A stretch of 10,873 bases of DNA from JBBARC01 sp040400005 (GCA_040400005.1 JBBARC010000068.1:1-10873); one strand, 5' to 3'; positions 1 to 6,306 are shown, counted from the first letter of the stretch. Notes: generated by a model not told the origin, from the letters alone. Numbers and translations are program-made.

Positions 1-60
1 TGTGTAGCTTCGACCCTACCTGGGCAGTTACCTTTTTTCTTCAGAAAAAAGAAAATCCTT
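1..60 (+). repeat. Interspersed intergenic repeat, copy 1
   Basis: The first 37 bases recur exactly, in inverted orientation, at 10654-10690. The weaker similarity continues to about base 60. The unit has a core, CCCTACCTGGGCAGTTAC (14-31), followed by an A/T hairpin with arms TTTTTTCT (33-40) and AGAAAAAA (43-50). In copy 2 both arms are one base shorter, so the pairing is kept. The core also occurs at 10832-10849. It sits just downstream of the ihfB end on the minus strand, so it could also act in 3'-end formation, but it lacks a GC-rich stem followed by a T tract. The family is unnamed to me. The copy may extend left of the window. Confidence 0.8.
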
Positions 61-106
61 ACTCTTTTGCATTCGCCCGATGCCCCTGGGCCGAGGGTTT
101 AAGCGG

Positions 107-394
107 CTACTTACCGCCGGTATTCACCCGTTCGCGCAATTCTTTGCCGGCCTTAAAAAACGGCACGGATTTTTCATCCACATCCACTGCTTCACCGGTG
201 CGCGGGTTGCGCCCGGTGCGGGCATCGCGATGCTTTACGGTGAAGGCGCCAAAGCCGCGCAATTCCACCCGCTCGCCCCGCGCCAAGGCCGCGGTAATTT
301 CGTCAAATACGGTGGCAACCAGGGTTTCCACATCGCGCGCCAGTAAATGCGGGTTGGCCGCCGCAAGCTCGGCGATCAGTTCGGATCTGGTCAC
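107..394 (-). CDS. ihfB: Integration host factor subunit beta (IhfB)
   Basis: A 95-residue protein of the HU/IHF DNA-bending family. With IhfA it would form the heterodimer that sharply bends DNA at specific sites in replication, recombination and promoters. The beta-arm tip motif GRNPRTGE (61-68) carries the intercalating proline at residue 64, the same number as in E. coli IhfB. The tail VPFFKAGKELRERVN matches IhfB (VPHFKPGKELRDRAN) better than HU or IhfA. The start is a GTG at 394. This gives the family N-terminus (V/M)TRSELIAEL and has AAAGGGTGGG just upstream. An in-frame ATG at 484 would add 30 unrelated residues and overlap sppA. It lies 43 bases after sppA and is probably the last gene of the rpsA-sppA-ihfB transcript. 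The stop is TAG. Confidence 0.95.
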   Translation of the reverse strand: MTRSELIAELAAANPHLLARDVETLVATVFDEITAALARGERVELRGFGAFTVKHRDARTGRNPRTGEAVDVDEKSVPFFKAGKELRERVNTGGK

Positions 395-437
395 GCGCCC
401 ACCCTTTTCAAACAAGCCGACAAAAACGCAAGGATTA

Positions 438-1376
438 TTACAATCCAGGCTTTGCAGGCTGCCAGAGCGCATAGAACCCGTCAACGCCCAACGCCGCCGG
501 TTTTACGCCAGAAATGGCCGACACCACCACGTCACTCGCCGCGCGCGAAAGCGCTTTTTGCCACGGCACATCATCGGTTGCATCGCGCACCGGCAATTTG
601 GCGTTGGTGATTTTCTTCTGCGCCACCATCCAGGCGATTGCTTCTTTATCGCCGCCGATCTCATCAACCAGCCCCAGCACCTGGGCCTGGCGGCCGCTAT
701 AGGCCCGGCCATCGGCAAGCGTGCGCACCTTTGCCGCATCCATGTGCCGGCCAACCGCCACCATGCCAACAAACTGGTCGTACATGTCGCCAATCAAATC
801 CTGCAAATACGCCCGGCCCGGCGCCGACAGGGGCGCAATCATGCTGGGCTGGCCTTTTAACGGGCCAGACACTAGCTGATCGGCGCCGACGCCAATTTTT
901 TGCAGCAAACCGCTGAGTTCCGCGGTTTGCATCAGCACGCCGATGGAACCGGTCAGGGTCGATCCGCGCGCTACAATATGGGGGGCGGCGACCGCAATCA
1001 TGTAACCGGCGGATGCCGCCGTGCCGTCCATCACTGCCACCACGGGTTTGACTGCGGCCAGCGCCAGCACAGTATCGTGCAGGGTTTCGCCGCCGCCGAC
1101 CTGCCCACCCGGCGTATCCAGGTGCAGCAGCACGGCAGTTACCGTTTTATCGTCGCGCAATTTTTCCAGCGTTTCCGCCTGCGCCCGGCCATCGCCGATT
1201 TCGCCGGTGATGCGGTAGCGCGCGATATGCGCACCACCCAGCACCGATGTTTTATCAACCCCACGCACAGCGACAGACCCCGCCAGCACTAACGCGCCGA
1301 TCGCGACCAATCGCCAGGTGGTTAAACGACGCTTGAGACGGCGCCGGTCTAACGCCAAATCCGCCTCAAGCGCCAT
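438..1376 (-). CDS. sppA: Signal peptide peptidase SppA, short S49-family form
   Basis: A 312-residue membrane-anchored serine protease of family S49, which degrades signal peptides left after protein export. One transmembrane segment lies near residues 22-38, after a basic stretch (RRRLKRR). The family motif LHLDTPGG is at 84-91. The catalytic serine is probably Ser122 in GTAASAGY and the general-base lysine Lys174 in SGPLKGQPS. Their 52-residue spacing equals that of Ser147/Lys199 in Bacillus SppA, so this is the single-domain form rather than the double-length E. coli form. The lysine motif is unusual (PLKG rather than YKD). The ATG lies 5 bases after the rpsA stop, with GGGGAG and AAGG upstream overlapping that stop, so translation is probably coupled. 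The rpsA-sppA-ihfB order is common in alphaproteobacteria. Confidence 0.93.
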   Translation of the reverse strand: MALEADLALDRRRLKRRLTTWRLVAIGALVLAGSVAVRGVDKTSVLGGAHIARYRITGEIGDGRAQAETLEKLRDDKTVTAVLLHLDTPGGQVGGGETLHDTVLALAAVKPVVAVMDGTAASAGYMIAVAAPHIVARGSTLTGSIGVLMQTAELSGLLQKIGVGADQLVSGPLKGQPSMIAPLSAPGRAYLQDLIGDMYDQFVGMVAVGRHMDAAKVRTLADGRAYSGRQAQVLGLVDEIGGDKEAIAWMVAQKKITNAKLPVRDATDDVPWQKALSRAASDVVVSAISGVKPAALGVDGFYALWQPAKPGL

Positions 1377-1381
1377 CTGCC

Positions 1382-3103
1382 TTACTCCCCGGTCTGGTTA
1401 CGGCGGCGGATTGCGGCACCCAGGATATCACCCAGTGATGCGCCGCTATCCGACGAGCCGAACTCGGCCATCGCCTGCTTGTCTTCTTCCACTTCGCGGC
1501 CCTTGATGGTGAGCGACAGCTTGCGCGCCACCCGATCGATCGCGGTGATCTTGGCATCGATCTTTTCGCCAATGGCGAAGCGATCGGGGCGCTGATCAGA
1601 TTTATCGCGGGCGAGCTCAGCGCGGCGGATGAAGCCGGTCAGCACGTCGTCGATTTTCACTTCAATGCCGTTGGCCTGCACCGCCGTCACCACGCAGGTG
1701 ACAACTTCACCCTTTTTCACGCGATTGAGGCTTTCGGCGGCCGGGTCATCCTGCAACTGCTTGATACCAAGCGAGATGCGTTCCTTCTCGACATCCACAT
1801 CCAGCACTTTCGCACGGACAATGGCGCCTTTTTCGAACTTGGTGATCGCCGTTTCGCCGGGTTCATCCCACGAAATGTCGGACATGTGCACCATGCCGTC
1901 GAGCTCGGCTGCAATGCCGATAAACAGCCCGAACTCGGTGATGTTGCGCACCTCGCCCTCGACCTCGGTGCCCACCGCGTGTTCTTCGATGAACTGTTCC
2001 CACGGGTTGCGGATAACCTGCTTCAGCCCCAGCGAGATGCGGCGTTTGGAACTGTCCACGTCCAGCACCATCACGTCCACTTCCTGGCTGGTCGCGACGA
2101 TCTTGCCAGGGTGCACGTTCTTCTTGGTCCACGACATTTCAGACACATGCACCAGGCCTTCGATGCCTGGTTCCAGTTCCACGAACGCGCCGTAATCGGT
2201 GATGTTGGTCACCCGGCCGCTGAACTTGGCGCCGGCCGGATATTTGGCGGCAACACCATCCCAGGGGTCGGATTCCAGCTGTTTCATGCCCAGGCTAATG
2301 CGCTGGGTTTCCGAATTAAAGCGGATCACCTGCACGCGCACCGGCTGGCCGATGGTCAGCGCTTCGGCCGGGTGGTTAATCCGGCGCCAGGCGATGTCTG
2401 TTACATGCAACAGGCCATCGACGCCGCCCAAATCAACGAACGCGCCGTAATCGGTGATGTTTTTCACCACGCCATCAAGGATCTGGCCTTCTTTCAGGCC
2501 CTGGATCAACTCGCTGCGCTGTTCGGCGCGGGTTTCTTCCAGCACGGCGCGGCGGCTGACCACGATGTTACCGCGGGCGCGGTCCATCTTGAGAATCTGA
2601 AATGGCTGCGGCTGGCCCATCAGGGGCGCGACATCGCGCACCGGGCGGATATCAACCTGGCTGCCGGGCAGAAACGCAACCGCGCCGCCCAAATCAACCG
2701 TAAAGCCGCCTTTAACGCGGCCGTAAATGGTGCCGTTGACGCGCAGATTGGCTTCAAACGCACGTTCCAGCGCGGTCCAGCTTTCTTCGCGGCGGGCTTT
2801 TTCGCGCGAGAGAATGATCGAGCCGTCGCGGTCTTCGTAGCGTTCGACATACAATTCAATGATGTCGCCGGGCTTCACTTCCGGCTTCATGCCGGGGGCG
2901 GCGAATTCTTTCAGCGACACACGGCCTTCAGATTTGAGGCCGACATCGACAATGGCGAATTCTTCGGTCAGCCGCAGGACGCGGCCGGTAACCACCGAGC
3001 CATCAAATCCGGCATCAGCGCCGAGGGTTTCATCGAGAAGGGCCGCAAAATCGTTTTCGATTGAGTCGTGCGACGGGGCGCGTGTTGGGGCGCTGGAAGC
3101 CAT
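1382..3103 (-). CDS. rpsA: 30S ribosomal protein S1
   Basis: A 573-residue protein that binds mRNA and brings it to the 30S subunit. Six S1/OB-fold repeats can be read at about residues 33-100, 118-186, 205-275, 290-362, 377-449 and 463-534. Repeats 3 and 4 share the motif NITDYGAFV and repeat 5 has NITEFGLFI. The length and six-repeat layout are those of proteobacterial S1. The tail SSDSGASLGDILGAAIRRR is of the alphaproteobacterial type. The ATG at 3103 gives the normal N-terminus, while an open frame continuing to 3340 has low-complexity Pro/Arg-rich content and is not expected in S1. The only Shine-Dalgarno-like sequence is AGGA, 13 bases before the ATG. A weak site is also seen at other rpsA genes, where S1 regulates itself. 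It is the first gene of the cluster. Confidence 0.97.
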   Translation of the reverse strand: MASSAPTRAPSHDSIENDFAALLDETLGADAGFDGSVVTGRVLRLTEEFAIVDVGLKSEGRVSLKEFAAPGMKPEVKPGDIIELYVERYEDRDGSIILSREKARREESWTALERAFEANLRVNGTIYGRVKGGFTVDLGGAVAFLPGSQVDIRPVRDVAPLMGQPQPFQILKMDRARGNIVVSRRAVLEETRAEQRSELIQGLKEGQILDGVVKNITDYGAFVDLGGVDGLLHVTDIAWRRINHPAEALTIGQPVRVQVIRFNSETQRISLGMKQLESDPWDGVAAKYPAGAKFSGRVTNITDYGAFVELEPGIEGLVHVSEMSWTKKNVHPGKIVATSQEVDVMVLDVDSSKRRISLGLKQVIRNPWEQFIEEHAVGTEVEGEVRNITEFGLFIGIAAELDGMVHMSDISWDEPGETAITKFEKGAIVRAKVLDVDVEKERISLGIKQLQDDPAAESLNRVKKGEVVTCVVTAVQANGIEVKIDDVLTGFIRRAELARDKSDQRPDRFAIGEKIDAKITAIDRVARKLSLTIKGREVEEDKQAMAEFGSSDSGASLGDILGAAIRRRNQTGE

Positions 3104-3300
3104 GTTATTCAAAATATCCTGTTTCTCAGGGGGCGCGCCGCCGCATTTGGGGGGCACGATCCATGGTTTGCGCTGTCCGCCCCGGGGTTTGACCAGGGAT
3201 TTGGGGGCGGTAACGGCTTGTTCGGTGCGTTGTTTCACGCCGAACCGGGTTGCGACAAAGCGGGCGCTCACCTTTGGGGGTGGCACCGCGCACGGCGGCA

Positions 3301-3328
3301 CACATACGCCCAAACCGGGCGGAGTCAA
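3301..3328 (-). promoter_or_regulatory. Probable sigma-70-type promoter of rpsA-sppA-ihfB
   Basis: On the minus strand a -35 box TTGACT (3323-3328, 5 of 6 to consensus) is followed after 16 bases by TATGTG (3301-3306, 3 of 6). This would start transcription near 3294 and leave a leader of about 190 bases before the rpsA ATG. The -35 is strong and the -10 weak. No better pair was seen between it and rpsA. Confidence 0.45.
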
Positions 3329-3354
3329 GAAAAACCCCAAAAAACGGGTGGGGG

Positions 3355-3383
3355 TTGGCTGAATTTCCGTTATTGGGGATAGA
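3355..3383 (+). promoter_or_regulatory. Weak candidate promoter of the VOC gene
   Basis: TTGGCT (3355-3360) and GATAGA (3378-3383) are separated by 17 bases. This would start transcription near 3390, about 40 bases before the ATG at 3431. Matches to consensus are only 4 of 6 and 3 of 6, so this is a position guess supported mainly by spacing and location. Confidence 0.25.
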
Positions 3384-3430
3384 AATGGCGGCGCATGAAC
3401 CGGCGGGCGACAGAAATCCAGGGAACCAAG

Positions 3431-3799
3431 ATGGTTGTGGCACTAAACCGGCTCATTCTCTATGCCCGCGATGTCGAGGCAACCGTCGCCTTCTACGAAA
3501 CGCACTTTGGCTTTCAGGTGCTGCGTTTGCCTGGTGACCGCATCGTCGAGCTGGTGGCATTGCGCGGTGGTGCGAACATCATGGTCCATGCCGCAGCACG
3601 GGGCGTCAGAACCGGGCAGGTGACCATAAAACTGGTGTTTGACGTCGAAGATGTCGCGGGGTTTTGCGAGAGGAGTGCCGGCGATGGGCTGATGTTCAGC
3701 GCCGCGCATCCGGCCGACGGGTATTCCTACGCGAACGCTAAAGATCCCTGCGGCAACACGATCCAGGTGTCGAGCCGGGCCTTTCGTAAAGCAGATTAA
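3431..3799 (+). CDS. Small VOC (glyoxalase/bleomycin-resistance fold) protein
   Basis: A 122-residue single-domain member of the vicinal oxygen chelate superfamily. The first half opens with LNRLILYARDVEATVAFY and GF, the usual start of a VOC half. The second half ends with DPCGNTIQVSS, matching the DPxGNxIE motif of the family. At the last position, usually a metal-binding Glu, there is Gln112, so one metal ligand may be missing and the substrate cannot be inferred. The ATG at 3431 is preceded by AGGGA with 6 bases between. An upstream ATG at 3395 lacks such a site. The gene stands alone on the plus strand, divergent from rpsA and before the antitoxin gene. Family assignment is good; function is unknown (glyoxalase-like, dioxygenase-like or drug-binding are all possible). 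Confidence 0.8.
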   Translation: MVVALNRLILYARDVEATVAFYETHFGFQVLRLPGDRIVELVALRGGANIMVHAAARGVRTGQVTIKLVFDVEDVAGFCERSAGDGLMFSAAHPADGYSYANAKDPCGNTIQVSSRAFRKAD

Positions 3800-3876
3800 G
3801 GCGGTCGCCGCGACTGACGCTTGCTAACGTACCCCTTGGCGGTGCGATTGGGCTGGCCACATCCACACGAGCTATT

Positions 3877-3914
3877 GCCCACATGTGAACATGCCGACAG
3901 TTCCACACATGGGC
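3877..3914. repeat. Imperfect inverted repeat upstream of the antitoxin promoter
   Basis: GCCCA-CA-TGTG (3877-3887) pairs with CACA-CA-TGGGC (3904-3914), leaving a CA/CA mismatch in the middle and a 16-base loop. It lies about 20 bases upstream of the -35 box of the phd-like gene. It could be a regulator site or a chance structure, and no T tract follows it. Confidence 0.35.
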
Positions 3915-3933
3915 GGTCCTGTGTCCAATTTGC

Positions 3934-3968
3934 TGGAAAGGGTTCCGGGTTTCAGCTATAATCCGGAA
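3934..3968 (+). promoter_or_regulatory. Promoter and candidate operator of the Phd-type antitoxin gene
   Basis: A perfect TATAAT (3957-3962) lies 17 bases after TGGAAA (3934-3939, 4 of 6 to TTGACA). Transcription would start near 3969 and give a leader of only about 13 bases. The -10 box is bracketed by an inverted repeat, TTCCGG (3943-3948) and CCGGAA (3963-3968), with a 14-base spacer. Phd/YefM antitoxins repress their own operons by binding short palindromes over the promoter, so this is a reasonable operator candidate. Confidence 0.6.
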
Positions 3969-3981
3969 TACCTGGAAAAAA

Positions 3982-4233
3982 ATGACTGACATGATCCCCG
4001 TGTCTTCAACCGAGTTTGGCAAAGAGGTCGGCCGCTACCAAGACGCCGCACTGTCTCAACCCGTCGTCGTTACCCGCAATGGGCGGGATCGCACCGTCAT
4101 GATCTCGGCTGACGACTATCACCGCCTCAAAAAGCGCGCCCGCGAGGATTTCTCCGCGGCGGACATCGAAGCTGTGCGGCAGACTGAACCATCACAAACT
4201 TCTGAAGCTTTCAATGCAGAGCTTCGACTTTAG
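3982..4233 (+). CDS. Phd/YefM-family type II antitoxin
   Basis: An 83-residue protein with the Phd/YefM layout. The N-terminal DNA-binding half reads VSSTEFGKEVGRYQDAAL, then PVVVTRNGRDRTVMISADDYHRL (about 26-48), the typical 'P-V-x-V-T-x-N-G-R...S-x-x-x-Y' signature. A polar tail (about 50-83) would normally wrap the toxin. It is expected to neutralise the toxin by binding it and to repress the operon. The ATG at 3982 has a weak GGA 5 bases upstream, and a second ATG at 3991 is possible. The stop is 3 bases before the GTG of a PemK/MazF-like toxin gene. This is a normal TA pair layout, but the toxin is broken, so this antitoxin is now orphaned. It looks intact. Confidence 0.85.
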   Translation: MTDMIPVSSTEFGKEVGRYQDAALSQPVVVTRNGRDRTVMISADDYHRLKKRAREDFSAADIEAVRQTEPSQTSEAFNAELRL

Positions 4234-4236
4234 CGC

Positions 4237-4478
4237 GTGACATTTCCAAACCCCGTTGCCGGCATGGTCATTCGTTACGCTTATTTGTGGCGCAGCCACT
4301 ATGAACGAGGGCTCGAAGAGGGCGTAAAAAATCGGCCGTGCGCCGTCTTGCTCGCGATCACCGATGATGCCGCCAACAAGAGTGTGCCAACCAGAGTGTA
4401 ATCGTCTTGCCGGGCACCCACACGCCGCCGCAAGATCCAGCTTTTGCCGTAGAAGTCCCCACGTTGACCAAGCGCCGT
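4237..4478 (+). pseudogene. Frameshifted and truncated PemK/MazF-like toxin
   Basis: From a GTG at 4237 the reading gives VTFPNPVAGMVIRYAYLW, then EEGVKNRPCAVLLA, and stops at TAA 4399-4401 after 54 codons. The opening resembles PemK/MazF-like proteins of alphaproteobacteria (P-x-x-G-x-V-I-R-Y-x-Y-L-W...E-x-G-x-K-x-R-P-C-A). Shifting to the next frame at base 4398, the sequence continues as VIVLPGTHTPPQDPAFAVEV, then PTLTKRR, which is the expected next part of the same family (VLPxTHTPP...). One missing base after GTG at 4396-4398 explains the shift. The match ends at about 4478, and the usual LGLDDERSW segment and C-terminus are missing. It lies 3 bases after the antitoxin stop. It is almost certainly inactive. 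The family call rests on remembered motifs. Confidence 0.8.
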
Positions 4479-5222
4479 GCCCTCGAAGCAGACTTCCGAA
4501 CCTGGGTACCGGCCTTCAACAGAGCGTTCGGCGTATTTTTGGAGATCCAGCGGGGCGCATGGGAAGCGCGGCGGGCCTATCAGAAGCAAAATCCGTTAGC
4601 GGAGCCACAGTACACAGAATCGGCAAACGCTTTCGAGCTCCTCAAGGTTTATGCCGCAGGTTGGTTGGTTGAGCCCGGCATCACCTTCGGGAAAAATCCG
4701 CCGTTTGCGCCGGGCGGCTCGCTCTTCAACAAGATCGTCAACGAGGCGGGCTTTGGGACCAATTCGCTCTTCGCCGCCTACCAACTCCAGTTGCTCGCAA
4801 GCGGCTATGGCTTCGGCCGCGGGGCGACGAAGCCCTCAAGGGGGCAAACCCGCTACCTATTCATGATGGTAGTGGTTGGTCTGGTGAAGGACAGCCTAAT
4901 TCAACTGGGAAAAAATAGCGCGAAGGTCGATGTCGTCAACGCTGTGCAAGCACTCGCGCACGCTGATTTGCTGGTGCATTTCGGTGAAGTTGCGGTCGGC
5001 GTGATCGACGATTATCTGGTCTCCGGGGGCGAGGATACAATTTATTTAGAACCAGAATACAAGAAAACCAACGACCTCAATGCGTTCCTAAAATCAGAAA
5101 AGCTCGGCAAGACTGATGAATTTTCGTCCAATCTCCGAACGCAAATTTCTCTCGCAAAAAAGGATGTTCGCAGGGGTTCGTATTTGGCCGCCGTGAACAA
5201 AGTGCTCGCCGAAGCCGTCTGA
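4479..5222 (+). pseudogene. C-terminal remnant resembling an AIPR (abortive infection) protein, fused to the toxin remnant
   Basis: In the shifted toxin frame the reading runs without a stop for about 247 more codons to TGA at 5222. An open frame from TTG 4407 to 5222 (271 residues) would be called as one gene. From ALEADFRTW onward it no longer resembles a toxin. The segments GVFLEIQRGAWEARRAYQKQ, ANAFELLKVYAAGWL, GKNPPFAPGGSLFNKI and YGFGRGATKPSRGQTRYLF look like the C-terminal third of AIPR-family proteins, phage-resistance-associated proteins of several hundred residues. The N-terminal part of that family is absent. The likely history is a deletion that removed the toxin's end and the start of an AIPR gene. 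The C-terminal fragment has an uninterrupted frame and may be expressed. The AIPR name is recalled, not searched. Confidence 0.6.
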
Positions 5223-5243
5223 CTCTCCGTCAGCAAGCCGTAA

Positions 5244-5268
5244 GGTGCAATGCCCTTCGCATTGCACC
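5244..5268. repeat. Perfect 10-bp stem-loop after the AIPR-like remnant
   Basis: GGTGCAATGC (5244-5253) and GCATTGCACC (5259-5268) are exact reverse complements around the 5-base loop CCTTC. It begins 21 bases after the stop of the plus-strand remnant. There is no T tract on either strand, so it is not a normal intrinsic terminator. It could be an RNA 3'-end stabilising hairpin or a protein-binding palindrome. Confidence 0.6.
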
Positions 5269-5421
5269 ACCGTGACAGCCACCCGCCTCGTTCGCAACCT
5301 TGTTAGCCCAAGCGGAGGGTATGCCAGCCAAGGGTGGTGTGGGCCATTCCCTACGCCAAATTTCGCTGACGCGCCGCTACAAGTTGGGCTGATGACATAA
5401 TCCTTGAGCACGTCATGAGAG

Positions 5422-5455
5422 GGCCTGTCATCGAATCGTGTCACGGGCCTTTTTT
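5422..5455 (+). terminator. Rho-independent terminator, plus strand
   Basis: GGCCTGT (5422-5428) pairs with ACGGGCC (5443-5449), with one G-T pair and a 14-base loop, followed directly by TTTTTT (5450-5455). It lies between the plus-strand accessory genes and the end of the convergent mqsA gene (stop at 5460), so it would end transcription coming from the antitoxin side. On the minus strand no T tract follows the hairpin, so it should be mostly one-directional. Confidence 0.7.
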
Positions 5456-5459
5456 GCAT

Positions 5460-5996
5460 CTAGCCCGGCTGAGAATTATAAATTCGTTCGTAGATACGAT
5501 CAACAGAACTCTTGCGCACGGTTTCGCGGATAAGATCGACGTCGGCTGGCGAAATCATCGGCATGCCGGTCCCCTTTTGGAACAGATCAGGGCGTTTTGC
5601 TGCAAGCAGAAGCAGGCGCATCATTGACGAGCTCGGCGCAACCTCGCCGCTTTCATATTTCTCGAATGCCTTCGGGCCACCGCCAAACACACGTGCGGCG
5701 TCCTGTTGCGACAAACCGCACGCCTCTCGAATCGCTCTAATCACCAGCGGTGTCAGCGCCGTATGTTTCGCACTCGCCTTTGCCTCGCGGCGTGCAGCAG
5801 CGCGAATCACATTGTCCTCGTCGGTCAATTGCCCGTCGGTGTTGGCGGGGTCGTCAAAAGACGCCCACCATCCTGGCTGGCCATAGGTGAAGGGGTGGCC
5901 ATCGACATTGATGGTCATCATTTTCACGCCGCGCCGAAGCGGCTTGCCGGTCTCGGCGCATTGAATTTCATCAGGGTAATCACGGGGGTTGGTCAT
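5460..5996 (-). CDS. mqsA: MqsA-family antitoxin, zinc-site-less form
   Basis: A 178-residue antitoxin with the MqsA two-domain plan. Residues about 82-138 form an Xre-type helix-turn-helix with the MqsA hallmark LSQQDAARVFGGGPKAFEKY (95-114), aligning with E. coli LTQKEASEIFGGGVNAFSRY. The N-terminal domain (about 10-60; CAETGKPLRRGV..., then GQPGWWAS) has only Cys13 in place of the four zinc-binding cysteines of E. coli MqsA. It fits a zinc-less subgroup starting C-x-ETG. It is longer than E. coli MqsA (131 residues), with an extra C-terminal 40 residues (MISPADVDLI...RIYERIYN). It starts inside the mqsR end (17-base overlap), with AAGGAG 10 bases before the ATG, so the two are translationally linked. 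It should bind MqsR and repress the operon. Confidence 0.87.
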   Translation of the reverse strand: MTNPRDYPDEIQCAETGKPLRRGVKMMTINVDGHPFTYGQPGWWASFDDPANTDGQLTDEDNVIRAAARREAKASAKHTALTPLVIRAIREACGLSQQDAARVFGGGPKAFEKYESGEVAPSSSMMRLLLLAAKRPDLFQKGTGMPMISPADVDLIRETVRKSSVDRIYERIYNSQPG

Positions 5997-6306
5997 TTTG
6001 TGCGTTCTCCTTGAAGCTGATCAGCAACAGCTCTCCTTGCGTGTCCAAAGTGAATTTCACATAGAGTTCGCGTGCCGCGACGAGGGGCTTGTAGACATCC
6101 TGCCAGACAGCAGGATCGCGGTCCGACCGCATCGATTTGTCGAAATCGCTGGCCGTCAGACATGCAATGGCATCAACGACAGCCAGCTCGTCCAGTTCAA
6201 GGTCTTCTGCGCCAGCGGTCGCGGCCATCGTCCGGTTTATCCGGGCCGCGTCGGCGAAGGCGGCTTTGATAGATTTCAGCGTGTAATGTGGTTTACGCCG
6301 TCTCAT
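5980..6306 (-). CDS. mqsR: MqsR-family mRNA interferase toxin
   Basis: A 108-residue RelE-like ribosome-independent mRNA endonuclease (E. coli MqsR is 98 residues and cuts at GCU). SDFDKSM (53-59) and VWQDVYKP (67-74) match E. coli SDFYKSM and IWQDVYRP. The active-site residues Lys56, Gln68 and Tyr81 correspond to Lys57, Gln69 and Tyr82 here, and the end LLLISFKEN matches LIVSFKEK. It therefore appears catalytically intact. The ATG at 6306 gives the family N-terminus (M..R.PHY.L), while an in-frame start further up at 6393 would run through the operator and an mnmA fragment. It is toxin-first, as in E. coli mqsRA. There is no separate leader: the predicted transcription start lies only a few bases before the ATG. 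Confidence 0.92.
   Translation of the reverse strand: MRRRKPHYTLKSIKAAFADAARINRTMAATAGAEDLELDELAVVDAIACLTASDFDKSMRSDRDPAVWQDVYKPLVAARELYVKFTLDTQGELLLISFKENAQNDQPP

Larger units (their letters stand above)
3104..3430. other. Divergent intergenic region, rpsA leader and VOC gene upstream region
   Basis: These 327 bases separate rpsA (minus) from the VOC gene (plus) and hold no convincing gene. They contain a likely minus-strand promoter (3301-3328), a roughly 190-base GC-rich rpsA leader, and a weaker plus-strand promoter candidate (3355-3383). The rpsA frame stays open through the leader to 3340, which is readily explained by GC richness. Translation from that point would begin upstream of the predicted transcription start. 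The long leader could hold S1 autoregulatory structure, but I could not define a specific fold. The cmk gene often found just upstream of rpsA is absent. Confidence 0.6.

Noticed and set aside
33..50. A/T hairpin as an intrinsic terminator for ihfB
   Set aside because: The stem is only A-T pairs apart from one C-G, with a 2-base loop and no T tract after it on the minus strand.
1886..3064. Long plus-strand open frame (392 codons) antisense to rpsA
   Set aside because: It lies wholly inside rpsA, is rich in His/Ala/Gly as expected from a GC-rich antisense frame, and shows no family motif. S1 on the other strand is certain.
3104..3340. In-frame N-terminal extension of rpsA to 3340
   Set aside because: The extension is Pro/Arg/Gly-rich with no S1 similarity, and would start upstream of the predicted promoter's transcription start. 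MASSAPTRAP... at 3103 is the normal start.
3322..3358. Minus-strand hairpin AACCCC...GGGGTT followed by TTTCTT, possible terminator
   Set aside because: The stem is only 6 bp with a 12-base loop and the T run is broken. It lies just before the rpsA -35 box with no minus-strand gene upstream to terminate.
4407..5222. A single intact 271-residue gene starting at TTG 4407
   Set aside because: Its first 24 residues are the continuation of the frameshifted toxin, and there is no separate start or ribosome site. It is listed as remnants instead.
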